This document shows, piece by piece, positions 24,889-33,462 of a stretch of DNA of 64,000 nt. This DNA is from Natronomonas halophila (GTDB taxonomy: Archaea > Halobacteriota > Halobacteria > Halobacteriales > Haloarculaceae). The notes under the pieces were generated by a model. That model was not told the DNA's origin, did no database searches, and saw only the letters and a program-made list of their open reading frames with translations. The translations under genes were made by a program, and so were the position numbers. Where the stretch lies: assembly GCF_013391085.1 (NCBI RefSeq), contig NZ_CP058334.1, positions 2,542,001-2,606,000 of the forward strand, in the 5' to 3' direction. Position 1 is the first letter of the stretch, and the number at the start of each line of letters is the position of its first letter.

Positions 24889-26139
24889 ATGGGATTTCGG
24901 GGGGCCAACCGGGGGCAATCAGAGGTAATCGGGGCGATACTGATTTTCGCCATCATCGTGACGCTAATCGGCATCAATCAGGCGTTCGTCGTTCCGGACG
25001 CCAACGCCGACGTCGAGTTCCAGCACAATAACGACGTCCAGCGCGATATGGTCGATTTGCGGAGCGGGACGACCGAAGCCGCGGCGTCGAACGAACCGCG
25101 GTCCCGGAGTATCGCGCTCGGGACCGACTACCCGACGCGGTTCGTGGCGGTGAATCCGCCGGCGCCAACCGGGAGCTTTCGGACGACATCCGGTGGCAAC
25201 ATCTCGGCGAGCGGGCTTGACCTCTCGGATATCTGTGGAACGGGCAGTGACGACCCCAGTACGAAGTTCCTCAGATACGAACCGAACTACAACGAATACC
25301 AGGACGCCAATCCGATTACCGTCGAGAACACGGTTACCTACCGGGAGACGGGCGGCAATCCCCTTTTCAACACCGGACAGTTCTTCGCTCAGGACTCACA
25401 GATTAACATCATCCGATACACCGGTGATTTCGAGGAGACGTCGGCGCGCACGGCCAGCGTCGACCTCATCCCCTCGGCGACCGGCGTCGACGAGGTCAAC
25501 ACGTCCGACGAGAACCTCACGGTGACCCTCCCGAGCAATCTGGAGAGCGACGATTGGGACCGTATCGTCGACACCTCCGGGGTGAATATAAGCGATAACG
25601 GCTCCGATGCGGTCGATTTCACGTTCCACAACGACCGGATTTACACTGTCAGATGTACCACGGTCGGCATTAACGAGGACCCGGACGTGAGTCCGGCCGA
25701 CCTGACAGACGATGGGGGAGACACCGCACAGGGGATTAATCCGAACACGGAGGGTGAGATTGTTTTAGTATCGACTGAGAACGTCTCTGGAAGTGGTCAA
25801 GAGGAGGTCTCTATCGACCTTGAGGACAAGACGAACTCAGGCGGAACGGTCAATATCACCGGTGCCCGTTTGAATTTCTACTCTTCAACGAGTACGGGTC
25901 ACTCCCCTAGTGACGCTGGATTCCTCACTCTCGGTGGTCAGACCTATACGCCCGGTGGTGAGTTCAAACCACTCGGTACAGAAATCGAAATCGATGGAAC
26001 CGAGACAGTTGAACTGAAGTTCGACGAGACGGTCGAAGGTGACGACTTCTATGTTCTGTCTCTCGAATTCTCGAATGGTGATGTTAATACATACTTCATT
26101 TCACATCGGAACTCCAATTCCGGGAATGGAAGTAACTAA
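24889..26139 (+). CDS. Type IV pilin-like protein with class III signal peptide
   Basis: A 416-residue secreted pilin. The prepilin signal is short (MGFRGANRG) with likely cleavage before Q10 by a PibD-type peptidase, followed by the hydrophobic polymerisation helix SEVIGAILIFAIIVTLIG. The remainder is an acidic beta-rich extracellular region with many N-x-S/T sequons. It is unusually large for a haloarchaeal pilin. From about 25740 to the stop the base composition falls towards AT and codon use becomes mixed, unlike the first two thirds, suggesting a replaced C-terminal domain. Confidence 0.85.
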   Translation: MGFRGANRGQSEVIGAILIFAIIVTLIGINQAFVVPDANADVEFQHNNDVQRDMVDLRSGTTEAAASNEPRSRSIALGTDYPTRFVAVNPPAPTGSFRTTSGGNISASGLDLSDICGTGSDDPSTKFLRYEPNYNEYQDANPITVENTVTYRETGGNPLFNTGQFFAQDSQINIIRYTGDFEETSARTASVDLIPSATGVDEVNTSDENLTVTLPSNLESDDWDRIVDTSGVNISDNGSDAVDFTFHNDRIYTVRCTTVGINEDPDVSPADLTDDGGDTAQGINPNTEGEIVLVSTENVSGSGQEEVSIDLEDKTNSGGTVNITGARLNFYSSTSTGHSPSDAGFLTLGGQTYTPGGEFKPLGTEIEIDGTETVELKFDETVEGDDFYVLSLEFSNGDVNTYFISHRNSNSGNGSN

Positions 26140-26299
26140 TCGATAATCGTGAAGTCAACTAAACGATAGCCTATCTCTCCCACTGGATTCCTGTTCTGTA
26201 TCTCCTCGTTTGTCGATGTAGCTCGTTGAGTTTCTGGAATCACTGACAGCGATATAGGTGCGGGAGCGAGTAACTATAGATGAAACGCCGAAATGAAAA
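26140..26299. other. AT-rich spacer between pilin and tRNA-Thr
   Basis: 160 bases of lower-GC sequence continuing the composition of the end of the pilin gene. No open frame, hairpin or promoter that I can support. Confidence 0.5.
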
Positions 26300-26371
26300 A
26301 GCCTAGGCCGGGATTTGAACCCGGGCTCTCGTCCTTACCAAGGACGCGCTTTACCGCTAAGCTACCCAGGC
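26300..26371 (-). tRNA. tRNA-Thr (GGT)
   Basis: Reverse-strand cloverleaf. Acceptor GCCTGGG pairs with CCTAGGC, the anticodon stem CGTCC/GGACG encloses loop TTGGTAA with anticodon GGT, and the T loop reads TTCAAAT within a CCGGG/CCCGG-type stem. The CCA end is not encoded. No intron is seen. An A-rich run on the + strand just below 26300 reads as a T-run after the gene, a possible terminator. Confidence 0.95.
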
Positions 26372-26472
26372 GCGGTGGGGCTGTTGCCCTGCTACCGTCC
26401 ATCCGTTCGTACAGTACTGCCGTATAAATATGTGGTGAAAACCCGCGGGAGTGCGGTGCAGTAACGTACTGA

Positions 26473-27141
26473 TTATCGGGACTGGTCGGCCGTCGCCGAG
26501 CGGTCGGCGGTCGCTTCGCTGACGGTGATGCCGCGGAGTTCCTCGCGGGCGCCCGCAAGCGCCACTTCGGCGTCCGGCAGCGGGGTGGTGTCGAGTTCCT
26601 CGGCGAGGCGGTCGGCGTAGGCGATGGCTTCGGCGGGCGGGTCGGGATAGACGAGCGTGGCGCCGGCTTCGACGGCGAGTCGAAGGATGTCGCCTTCGAG
26701 CGTGCCTTCGAGGTCCGCGGGGTCGAAGTTCGGGACCTGCCGTCGGGTCTGATTGCGGGCGAAGCGCCGGACCGTTTGAATCGCGGTATCAGAGGCCTCG
26801 GTCCGGGCGAGGTGGTAGAATCCGCGGGAGACGAGGACTTCGGAGACGAGCAGTTCGATGTAGCCGTCGGTTCGGTCCTCGGCCGCCCAGATGGCGTTGT
26901 CGTGGACGAGCGCGCGGGCGAGGCGGAGGCCCTCGTAGCTGAGTTGGACGCCGACGCCGCGAGTCGCGGCGGCTTCGACGAACTCGTCGCCGCCCAGCGT
27001 GCGGGCGGTAAGTACGGTCAACGCACCGGGCGTCATCGAGGCGTCCTGCAGGAGCGAGTCGATGCGCTCGCCCAGCGGGGTTCGCTCGATGTCGCTGGTG
27101 AGCTCGAGGGCGGTCGCCCGGACGTTGCTGGCCTCGTCCAT
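26473..27141 (-). CDS. Haloarchaeal protein of unknown function (DUF7114 type)
   Basis: A 222-residue all-helical protein. The helices around TPGALTVLTARTLGG, VQLSYEGLRLARALVHDNAI and DGYIELLVSEVLVSRGFYHL resemble the fold of polyprenyl synthases, but the DDxxD substrate motifs are absent (HDNAIWAAED is the only hint), so it is unlikely to be an active prenyl transferase. Start at 27141 chosen because the frame upstream is antisense to the SRPBCC gene. Same strand and 46 bases after that gene. Confidence 0.6.
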   Translation of the reverse strand: MDEASNVRATALELTSDIERTPLGERIDSLLQDASMTPGALTVLTARTLGGDEFVEAAATRGVGVQLSYEGLRLARALVHDNAIWAAEDRTDGYIELLVSEVLVSRGFYHLARTEASDTAIQTVRRFARNQTRRQVPNFDPADLEGTLEGDILRLAVEAGATLVYPDPPAEAIAYADRLAEELDTTPLPDAEVALAGAREELRGITVSEATADRSATADQSR

Positions 27142-27187
27142 ACCGATATCTAGGCGTACCGGAGTATATGACTTTGGAAACCCAGGC

Positions 27188-27622
27188 TTATCCGTCGGTG
27201 GGTTCGACTTCGAGTTCGTCTTTGAGCATCGTAAACAGGTTGTCGATTTCGGCGTCGATGCGGCGCTGGAAGAACTTCTCGACGCCGGGGACCTTCCCGT
27301 TGACGACAAAGCGGTTCGTGACGCGACAGCCGGTATCGGTCGATTCGAGGATGTGCTCGCCGGTCACCTCCATGACCTTCGAGCGGCCGACGAACTTGAC
27401 GTACTCGGGGGGATTTCGACGGACGTCCTGTGTTCGGACTTCGACGGTGCCGTTGATGACGGGGATCGGGAGTTCGAGGTTCCAGACGAACTCCTCGCCC
27501 TCGTCGCTGTAGCTCTCGACGACGCTTATCGCCTCGGCGCGCTTCGTGGGGTCGGCGATGAGCTCCCACACCTTCTCGATGGGTGCCTCCACCTCGAAGG
27601 TACGCTCGACATCGGCCACCAT
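27188..27622 (-). CDS. SRPBCC (START-like) family protein
   Basis: A 144-residue small-molecule-binding fold protein. VERTFEVEAPIEKVWELIAD at the N terminus and the long C-terminal helix (VEKFFQRRIDAEIDNLFTML) are the signatures of the coenzyme-Q-binding/polyketide-cyclase superfamily. Ligand unknown. It is followed by the DUF7114-type gene on the same strand and preceded, 49 bases away, by a membrane protein gene; the three may form one transcript. Confidence 0.82.
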   Translation of the reverse strand: MVADVERTFEVEAPIEKVWELIADPTKRAEAISVVESYSDEGEEFVWNLELPIPVINGTVEVRTQDVRRNPPEYVKFVGRSKVMEVTGEHILESTDTGCRVTNRFVVNGKVPGVEKFFQRRIDAEIDNLFTMLKDELEVEPTDG

Positions 27623-27671
27623 GGGATACCGAAGGGGCCGCGTGGTTATAATCCCCCAGAAACCGGCCCCG

Positions 27672-28796
27672 TTACATCACGGTAATGAGCATCCCGACTA
27701 CCGAGGGGGTGTTCGAGACAAGCGCCGTCATTACGACGTGATAGACGGTTCGGGTGTCCGTCGGCCAGTTCGGGAGGTCCCGAATGTGGTTTTTGATGTG
27801 GACGAACGATTCCGAGCGACTGATGGCCTCGATGTCCGGTTCGGGCGTGCTGTGGAGGAAGGTCCGATCCATCTGGTCGGCGTGTCGCTCGTGGAGGCGG
27901 CGGAGCCGCGCCTGCTTCGTATCGACAATGGCGCGGTGGATGCCGTACTGGCTGCCGACGAACCATGTGAGCACCAGCGGCGTCCCGAGGAGGGTAAATA
28001 CCCACAGGACGGGGTTCCACGTCACCAGACCGACGCCGCCGGCGATAGCGACCATGGCGAGGCCGATAAACAGCGTATGGAACAGGAACCGGCCGAGCGG
28101 CTCGAGGCCGTAGTGTTCGTCCTCCAGCATGGGATTGAGTTGGATAGTGAATTTCGTGACACGAACCGCCAGATATAGCGCGGTAATCGCCACGAACGCC
28201 GTCGCAGTAAACAGCGTTATCGTCGCGAAACCGACGATGAACAGGAAGTAGCCGACGGCGAGGAGTTGGCTCGGAAGCGTCGCCGGGAGGGTCGCCGGCA
28301 GGACGATACCCAGTGCCAGCGCCCATCCCGTGTAGGTCACGGCAAGCGCGAGCCAGAAGGTCGGGCGATGGCTGCGACCGTTCGGCCCGCTGGCGATGGG
28401 TGAGTAAAACGATAGGTGATAGAGTCGCTCGAAGAATCGGCCGAAGAAGCCGTAGTACGTCTCGTCGTCGACATCGAAGGAGGGTCGAACCTTCTCGATG
28501 ACCGTCGCGAATCGCCGGTCGATAAACAGTGTTGCGAAGACCGTCAGCGCCGTGTTGCAGGCGAGAACGACGAGCATCGGCCCGGTTGCGAGCGGATGGT
28601 CGACGCCGTACCAGAACGCGAGGATGCCGCCGGGACCGACGACGAGTAGCGTGAAGACGACGGTGAAGGCGTACGGATTGATTCCGTTTCGAACCAACTG
28701 GTTCCAGACGGACACCTCCTCGTGGAACGCTCGAAGGTCCGCCGCCGACGTGATGTCCGGATGTGGCTCGTAGTCGTACAGCCTGTTCGTGCTCAT
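27672..28796 (-). CDS. Multi-helix membrane protein of unknown function
   Basis: A 374-residue protein. Cytoplasmic N terminus of about 40 residues, two membrane helices (45-68 and 72-92), a 60-residue soluble loop with DDETYYGFFGRFFERLYHLS, four more helices from about 145 to 280, and an 85-residue soluble tail (IHRAIVDTKQARLRRLHERH onward). The layout, with a soluble loop after two helices, resembles transporter-associated proteins, but no motif is recognised. Confidence 0.6.
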   Translation of the reverse strand: MSTNRLYDYEPHPDITSAADLRAFHEEVSVWNQLVRNGINPYAFTVVFTLLVVGPGGILAFWYGVDHPLATGPMLVVLACNTALTVFATLFIDRRFATVIEKVRPSFDVDDETYYGFFGRFFERLYHLSFYSPIASGPNGRSHRPTFWLALAVTYTGWALALGIVLPATLPATLPSQLLAVGYFLFIVGFATITLFTATAFVAITALYLAVRVTKFTIQLNPMLEDEHYGLEPLGRFLFHTLFIGLAMVAIAGGVGLVTWNPVLWVFTLLGTPLVLTWFVGSQYGIHRAIVDTKQARLRRLHERHADQMDRTFLHSTPEPDIEAISRSESFVHIKNHIRDLPNWPTDTRTVYHVVMTALVSNTPSVVGMLITVM

Positions 28797-28881
28797 TGTT
28801 CCCTCCCCAATCGGATGCCGTATCGTCCCACGGGACTGCCGGCTAAATAGCCGTTTTGGATGCCGGGGCGGGTGCCGCTGG

Positions 28882-30198
28882 TCATCGTCGTCGGGGAACC
28901 ATCTTGACGTCCCGCGTTGGCTGGGTGACGATACTCACCGATGGCGAGAGTGGGCTGGAATCGACCGGCTCCAGCCGATAGCGACTCGCGACGGCGGCCA
29001 AAAGCAGCGTCGCCTCGGCCATGGCGAAGGCCTCGCCGATACAGCGCCGCGGCCCGCCGCCGAACGGGAAATAGGCGAACCGATGGCGCTCGTCGACCGG
29101 CTTTCGCTGCCAGCGCTCGGGTTGGAACGCGTCGGGCGCCTCGTAGCGGTCGGCGTCGTGGTGGATGACCCACTGGGAGAGCAGCATCGATGTATCAGGT
29201 GTGAGCCGATAGCCGCCGAGTTCGGTCTCGGTGGTGGGTTCGCGTCCGAGCGCGGGGACCGGCGGGTAGAGGCGGAGCGATTCCTGTAACACGCGTTTCG
29301 TGACTTCGAGGTCGGGGCGGTCGGCCGGCGTCGGTGGCCGCCCGCCGAGCACGTCGTCGAGTTCCGCGGCCAGTCGGTCGTCGACGTCTGGGTGGGTGCC
29401 GAGCAGATGGAAGGTGAAGGTCAGCGCCGTCGCCGTCGTCTCGTGGCCGGCGAACAGCATCGTCATCACCTCATCGCGGAGTTGCTCGTCGGACATGGCG
29501 CCGTCGCCCGCCGCCAAGAGCGTCGATATCAGGTCGTCGCCGGGCCCCTCCGCGCGCCGCCGTTCGATGAGGTCGTAGACCTTCCTTTCGAGTTTCTCGA
29601 CGGCGGCGTTGTACCGGCGCCACATCGGAATCGGGACCCACTTCGGGACCGCAAACGAGACGGGCTGATTCAACGGATTTCCGGGGGATGTGATGTGCTC
29701 GAAGGTTTCGCCGAGGTCCAACCCCTCGTAGTCGATGTCGCTCCCGAATATGGTCTCGAAGAGGATACGGAGCGTCACCTTCCGCAGTTCCTCGCCGATA
29801 TCGTAGGTGCGGCCGGGTTCGAGGCGGTCGGCGAAAGCCGCCGCGCGGTCGGCCATCGTTTCGGCGTATCGTTCGATGCGCTCGCTGGTGAACGCCGGCT
29901 GGATGAGTTGCCGCTGTCGCTCCCAGAGGTCGCCCTCCGAGAGGACGAGGCCGTCGCCGAGGAGTTCCGAGAGGACTTCCCGTCCGACGGAGGCTTTGGT
30001 GTACCGCTCCGAAAAGAGCACTTCCTCGACGAGGTCCGGGTCGCTGACGAGCGCGACGTCACCGATACCGACCATATAGAGGGACGCGACCCGGCCGTAT
30101 CGGTCGGCGACCCGCTCCAGATACGCCCCCTGTCCCCGTGCGAGCGCGAAGGTGTTTCCCACGATCGGCAGTCCGGTCGGCCCCGGCGGCTCTCGCAT
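28882..30198 (-). CDS. Cytochrome P450
   Basis: A 438-residue soluble P450 monooxygenase. The oxygen-activating I-helix motif AGHETT is at 250-255, the ExxR motif at ESLR (306-309) and the heme-binding loop FPFGGGPRRCIG with Cys386 as thiolate ligand. The proline-rich N terminus (REPPGPTGLPIVGN) has no membrane anchor. Redox partner and substrate unknown; a ferredoxin gene lies at 42.8 kb but is not linked. It is divergent from an enoyl-CoA hydratase gene. Confidence 0.95.
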   Translation of the reverse strand: MREPPGPTGLPIVGNTFALARGQGAYLERVADRYGRVASLYMVGIGDVALVSDPDLVEEVLFSERYTKASVGREVLSELLGDGLVLSEGDLWERQRQLIQPAFTSERIERYAETMADRAAAFADRLEPGRTYDIGEELRKVTLRILFETIFGSDIDYEGLDLGETFEHITSPGNPLNQPVSFAVPKWVPIPMWRRYNAAVEKLERKVYDLIERRRAEGPGDDLISTLLAAGDGAMSDEQLRDEVMTMLFAGHETTATALTFTFHLLGTHPDVDDRLAAELDDVLGGRPPTPADRPDLEVTKRVLQESLRLYPPVPALGREPTTETELGGYRLTPDTSMLLSQWVIHHDADRYEAPDAFQPERWQRKPVDERHRFAYFPFGGGPRRCIGEAFAMAEATLLLAAVASRYRLEPVDSSPLSPSVSIVTQPTRDVKMVPRRR

Positions 30199-30280
30199 AC
30201 CGCACCGTTACGGCAGGAGTTTCAAAGGGGTTCCGCCGGCGAGAGACAACATCCATGGGGCTCACCGCCGACGTAAGGGT

Positions 30281-30997
30281 ATGATTCACACCGAGGACGC
30301 CGACGGGTACCGCATCGTCACCCTCGACCGGCCGGAGCAGCGGAACGCCCTCACGCCGGCGGGGCTGGACGCCCTCGAAGACGCCGTCACCGACTGCCCG
30401 GAGCCGGTCGTCTATCTTCGGGGTGCCGATGAAGCCTTCTGTGCCGGGGCGGACTTCTCGGTGGTCGCCGACGTGGCCAACGCTGCCGACGCCGACGAGG
30501 ACGCCGTCGAACCGTTCGTCCGGCGAGGCCAGCGCGTCGCCGACGCCATCGAAACCTCGTCGTCGGTCGTCGTCGCGGGAATCGACGGGCCGGCCCGCGG
30601 CGGCGGCGTCGAACTCGCCGCGGCCTGCGATATGCGCATCGCAACGCCCGACGCGACCTTTGGCGAGCCGGGGGTCACCTTCGGCCTCTTTGGGGCGTGG
30701 GGCGGGACCGTCCGTCTGCCCGAGATCCTCGGTCTCGGGGACGCGCTGGACTTCTCGCTGTCCGGGCGAGTCATCGACGCCGCGGAGGCGCTCCGCATCG
30801 GCCTCGTGTCGCGGGTGGTCGACGACCCTGAATCAGTCGCCGCGTCGCTGACCGAAAACGACCAGCAGGCGCTCGAACTAATCAAGGCGCGCGTGCGGGA
30901 CCGGGCGCCCAAAGCCGAACAGGAGGACGCAGAGGTGGCCGCCTTCGAGGAACTCGTTGCGGCCCACGCCGACGAACTCCGAGAGTTGAGCGACTGA
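30281..30997 (+). CDS. Enoyl-CoA hydratase/isomerase family protein
   Basis: A 238-residue crotonase-fold enzyme. LDRPEQRNALTPAGLDALED at the N terminus, FCAGADFSVVAD (first oxyanion-hole strand) and GPARGGGVELAAACDMRIAT (second) are clear. The residue after the catalytic strand reads FGEPGVTFGLFGAWGGTVRL, where typical hydratases have a glutamate, so the reaction could be hydration or another crotonase reaction. Start at 30281 gives MIHTEDADGYRIVTLDRP; the longer frame overlaps the P450 promoter region. Confidence 0.9.
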   Translation: MIHTEDADGYRIVTLDRPEQRNALTPAGLDALEDAVTDCPEPVVYLRGADEAFCAGADFSVVADVANAADADEDAVEPFVRRGQRVADAIETSSSVVVAGIDGPARGGGVELAAACDMRIATPDATFGEPGVTFGLFGAWGGTVRLPEILGLGDALDFSLSGRVIDAAEALRIGLVSRVVDDPESVAASLTENDQQALELIKARVRDRAPKAEQEDAEVAAFEELVAAHADELRELSD

Positions 30998-31053
30998 CGG
31001 CCCGCTGTGGCACCGTAAAGGTTGAAGCCTTCGGCCGGATAGGGTGGGTACGA

Positions 31054-31641
31054 ATGCCAGAGTGTGAGTATTGTGGGGCCTCCCACGACAGCGAGGAGGC
31101 GCATCTGAAGCACCTCAAGGCCGAACACGCGGACGAACTCGGCCCGATAGACAAGCGTCGAATCGGTGATGCCGGCGAGGACGACGGCGGCCTGCCGACC
31201 GGCCCCATCGCCCTCGGTGTCGTCATGCTGCTTTCTATCGGTATCGTCGGCTACGTCGTCTTCATCGCCGGCGGCAGCAGCGGTGGCATCGGACAGGCGG
31301 GCAGCGCCCACTACCACGGGACGATGGAGATGACCGTCCTCGGCGAGGACGTCGATTTCTCCCAGCAGCAATATCAACTCGAGGACCAGCGGTTCCACTT
31401 CGAAGGCGGTGAGGGTACCCGGTGGCACGCCCACGCGACCGGCGTCACCTTCCAGTACGGGATGGAGGCGCTCGGCTTCGAGGTCAACCGCTCGCCGAAC
31501 ACGCTCGTCTACGAGGGCGAAACCTACGTGGACGGCGAGGGCTACGAGGTAATATTCGAAATCAACGGAGAACCGGTCTCCGACCTCGAATACGTGCTTC
31601 AGGAGGGTGATTCCATCCGCGTCGTCGTCCGCGAGGCCTGA
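31054..31641 (+). CDS. C2H2 zinc-finger protein with a membrane anchor
   Basis: A 195-residue protein. Residues 1-25 form a C2H2-type finger (CEYCGASHDSEEAHLKHLKA, then EH), followed by an acidic linker, one membrane helix at about 51-71 (ALGVVMLLSIGIVGYVVFIA) and an approximately 115-residue outside domain with a histidine-rich patch (AHYHGTMEM, WHAHATGVTF). The finger would face the cytoplasm and the beta-rich domain the exterior. The combination is a haloarchaeal pattern of unknown role. Confidence 0.65.
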   Translation: MPECEYCGASHDSEEAHLKHLKAEHADELGPIDKRRIGDAGEDDGGLPTGPIALGVVMLLSIGIVGYVVFIAGGSSGGIGQAGSAHYHGTMEMTVLGEDVDFSQQQYQLEDQRFHFEGGEGTRWHAHATGVTFQYGMEALGFEVNRSPNTLVYEGETYVDGEGYEVIFEINGEPVSDLEYVLQEGDSIRVVVREA

Positions 31642-31654
31642 CCGACGGCTGTTT

Positions 31655-32482
31655 TTAAAGGGGGTCCGGCGCGGGCGGCATTGACCGCTTGTGCTCGCTT
31701 TGCTCGTAGAGTTCGACCACGCGCTCGATGGCCTTCTCGGGCAGTCCGAGCGTTCGGACGGTCGCAGTCTTCGAGAAGGGGCCGTCGACGTGGAGCGCGA
31801 GAATCGCATCGAGTTCGTCGTAACCCAGTCCCATCTCCTCCTCGTCGGTCTGTCCCTCCCACATCGCTGCCGTCGGCGTCCGGGTCACGAGGTCCTCGGG
31901 CACGTTCAAATCACGCGCTAACTGCCGGACTTGACACTTGTAGAGGTTGCCGATGGGGTTGCAGTCGACGGCCTGGTCGCCGTACTTCGTGAAATACCCC
32001 GTCGCGGCCTCCGAGCGGTTGCCCGTCCCGAGCACGAGGCGGCTTTCGGCGTTGGCGACGAAATACAGCAGTACCGCGCGCGTCCGCACGCGGACGTTCC
32101 CGAGCGCCATTCGGTCCTCGGCGGCACCCTCGGGTGCGGCTTCGACGAACGTATCGACGATGGGGTCGATTTCGACGATTTCGTAGTCGATGCCGAGGTC
32201 CTTGGCGACCCGCTCGGCGTCCGTCTCGTCGGCCTCGGGGTTGACGGAACTCGGCAGGAGAATCCCCTTGACGTTCTCCGCGCCCAACGCCTCGACGGCG
32301 AGGTAGGCGACCGTCGTCGAGTCGATGCCTCCGGAAAGGCCGATGACCGCCCCGTCGGCGCCCGCCCCGTCGACCGTCTCGGCGATGAAGTCGATGATGT
32401 GGTCGCGGCGTTCGGCGAGTTCCGACTCGGAGAACTGCAGGTCGATATTCGTCCCCTCCACCAGTGGGTCGTGTTCCGTCAT
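31655..32482 (-). CDS. nadE: NAD+ synthase (ammonia-dependent)
   Basis: A 275-residue enzyme that amidates deamido-NAD+ in the last step of NAD synthesis. GLSGGIDSTTVAYLA is the PP-loop; LGTGNRSEAATGYFTKYGD and NPIGNLYKCQVRQLA are family segments. No glutaminase domain, so free ammonia is used. Start at 32482 (MTEHDPLVEGTNID). NAD kinase lies elsewhere in the window (56805). Confidence 0.94.
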   Translation of the reverse strand: MTEHDPLVEGTNIDLQFSESELAERRDHIIDFIAETVDGAGADGAVIGLSGGIDSTTVAYLAVEALGAENVKGILLPSSVNPEADETDAERVAKDLGIDYEIVEIDPIVDTFVEAAPEGAAEDRMALGNVRVRTRAVLLYFVANAESRLVLGTGNRSEAATGYFTKYGDQAVDCNPIGNLYKCQVRQLARDLNVPEDLVTRTPTAAMWEGQTDEEEMGLGYDELDAILALHVDGPFSKTATVRTLGLPEKAIERVVELYEQSEHKRSMPPAPDPL

Positions 32483-32659
32483 CACCGAGCGGTTCGGCCG
32501 GTCACGACTAATAAGCACCCGTCGGGGCGGGATTTCTGGACGCTCGTGGAGTCGGGACCAAGCGCTACGTTCAAGTGCGGGCGTCGGGTACGTTGGTTTA
32601 GCGCCGTTGGTGAGCGACTACGTCGCGAGCCTCGGGGCGTGAGGAGAGAAACGACGAAC

Positions 32660-32730
32660 GCGCCGTTGGTCCAGTGGTAGGACATAGCCTTCCCAAGGCT
32701 AGAGCCCGGGTTCAATTCCCGGACGGCGCA
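32660..32730 (+). tRNA. tRNA-Gly (CCC)
   Basis: Acceptor GCGCCGT/ACGGCGC with discriminator A, anticodon stem TAGCC/GGCTA around loop TTCCCAA (anticodon CCC) and T arm CCGGG-TTCAATT-CCCGG. No encoded CCA. A tandem-G.A hairpin starts four bases after the discriminator. Confidence 0.95.
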
Positions 32731-32733
32731 TTG

Positions 32734-32760
32734 CGAGGCGCGACTGGAAGGAGCGCCTCG
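32734..32760 (+). repeat. Tandem-G.A hairpin directly after tRNA-Gly
   Basis: Outer stem CGAGGCGC/GCGCCTCG (8 pairs), then GA opposite GA, then CT/AG, loop GGA. A second hairpin with loop GAA (stem ACGGG.CGC with one mismatch) follows at 32771-32791. The position suggests a processing signal or terminator for the tRNA. Confidence 0.6.
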
Positions 32761-32837
32761 ATATTGTGAACGGGGCGCGAAGCGGCCCGTGAACGCATTT
32801 CTGTAAGGAAGTAACGTAAAAAGCGGGAGCTCTGTTT

Positions 32838-33389
32838 TTACTGCTCCGCCGAAACCCGCTCAGTCTCCCGGCCGCTCGCGTCGACGACGTACTCCGTCAG
32901 CACCTCGGTCACCGGCTCCCAGCAGCGGTAGAGCCGTCGGGCGAACGCGGCGAGGACGACGAGGCCGACGAGTAGGAAGCCGAGGTGGTACAGGCCGGCG
33001 ATGTCGAAGGCCCGGAACGTCGGCGTCACGGCGGGGGCGAAGCCGCGATAGGCGACGGTGACGGCGACGAAGCCGACGAGGAGTTTCGCGGCCGCAGCGG
33101 CGTTCTCGACGGCGGCGTCGTGGCCGTCGAGCGCCTCCAAGACGGCGCGTTCGACTTCGGGGGCGACCCACAGCAGGGCGCCGACGACCAGCAGGGTCAC
33201 GACGGCGAGGCCGAGCGCCCACGGCGAGACAGTCAGGCCCGCGAGCAGGCGGTCGATACCCGGCGTGACGGCCAGGAGGCCGACCACGACGAGGAGGCCG
33301 ACGAGGGCCAGTCCGGCTCGAACGAGCGTCCGAACGGTGGACTCCTCGGGCGCCGAAACGATTTGCAGGCCGCTGTTGTCATCGGTCAT
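32838..33389 (-). CDS. Small four-helix membrane protein of unknown function
   Basis: A 183-residue protein with about four membrane segments (approximately 20-40, 55-75, 95-115 and 125-150), and a soluble tail rich in glutamate. PEVERAVLEALDGHDAAVEN between helices 2 and 3 is the most conserved-looking part. I recognise no family. Start at 33389 (MTDDNSGLQIV); the upstream extension of the frame is antisense to nothing conserved. Confidence 0.55.
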   Translation of the reverse strand: MTDDNSGLQIVSAPEESTVRTLVRAGLALVGLLVVVGLLAVTPGIDRLLAGLTVSPWALGLAVVTLLVVGALLWVAPEVERAVLEALDGHDAAVENAAAAAKLLVGFVAVTVAYRGFAPAVTPTFRAFDIAGLYHLGFLLVGLVVLAAFARRLYRCWEPVTEVLTEYVVDASGRETERVSAEQ

Positions 33390-33462
33390 ATGCACCACGT
33401 CGGTAACGGATGGGTTGGTAAATCCTTGCTGGCCACCTGTCGGTCGGCCGAAACGCGGCTTC

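Noticed and set aside
26473-27141. Active polyprenyl synthase
   Set aside because: The helical layout is similar but the aspartate-rich substrate motifs are missing.
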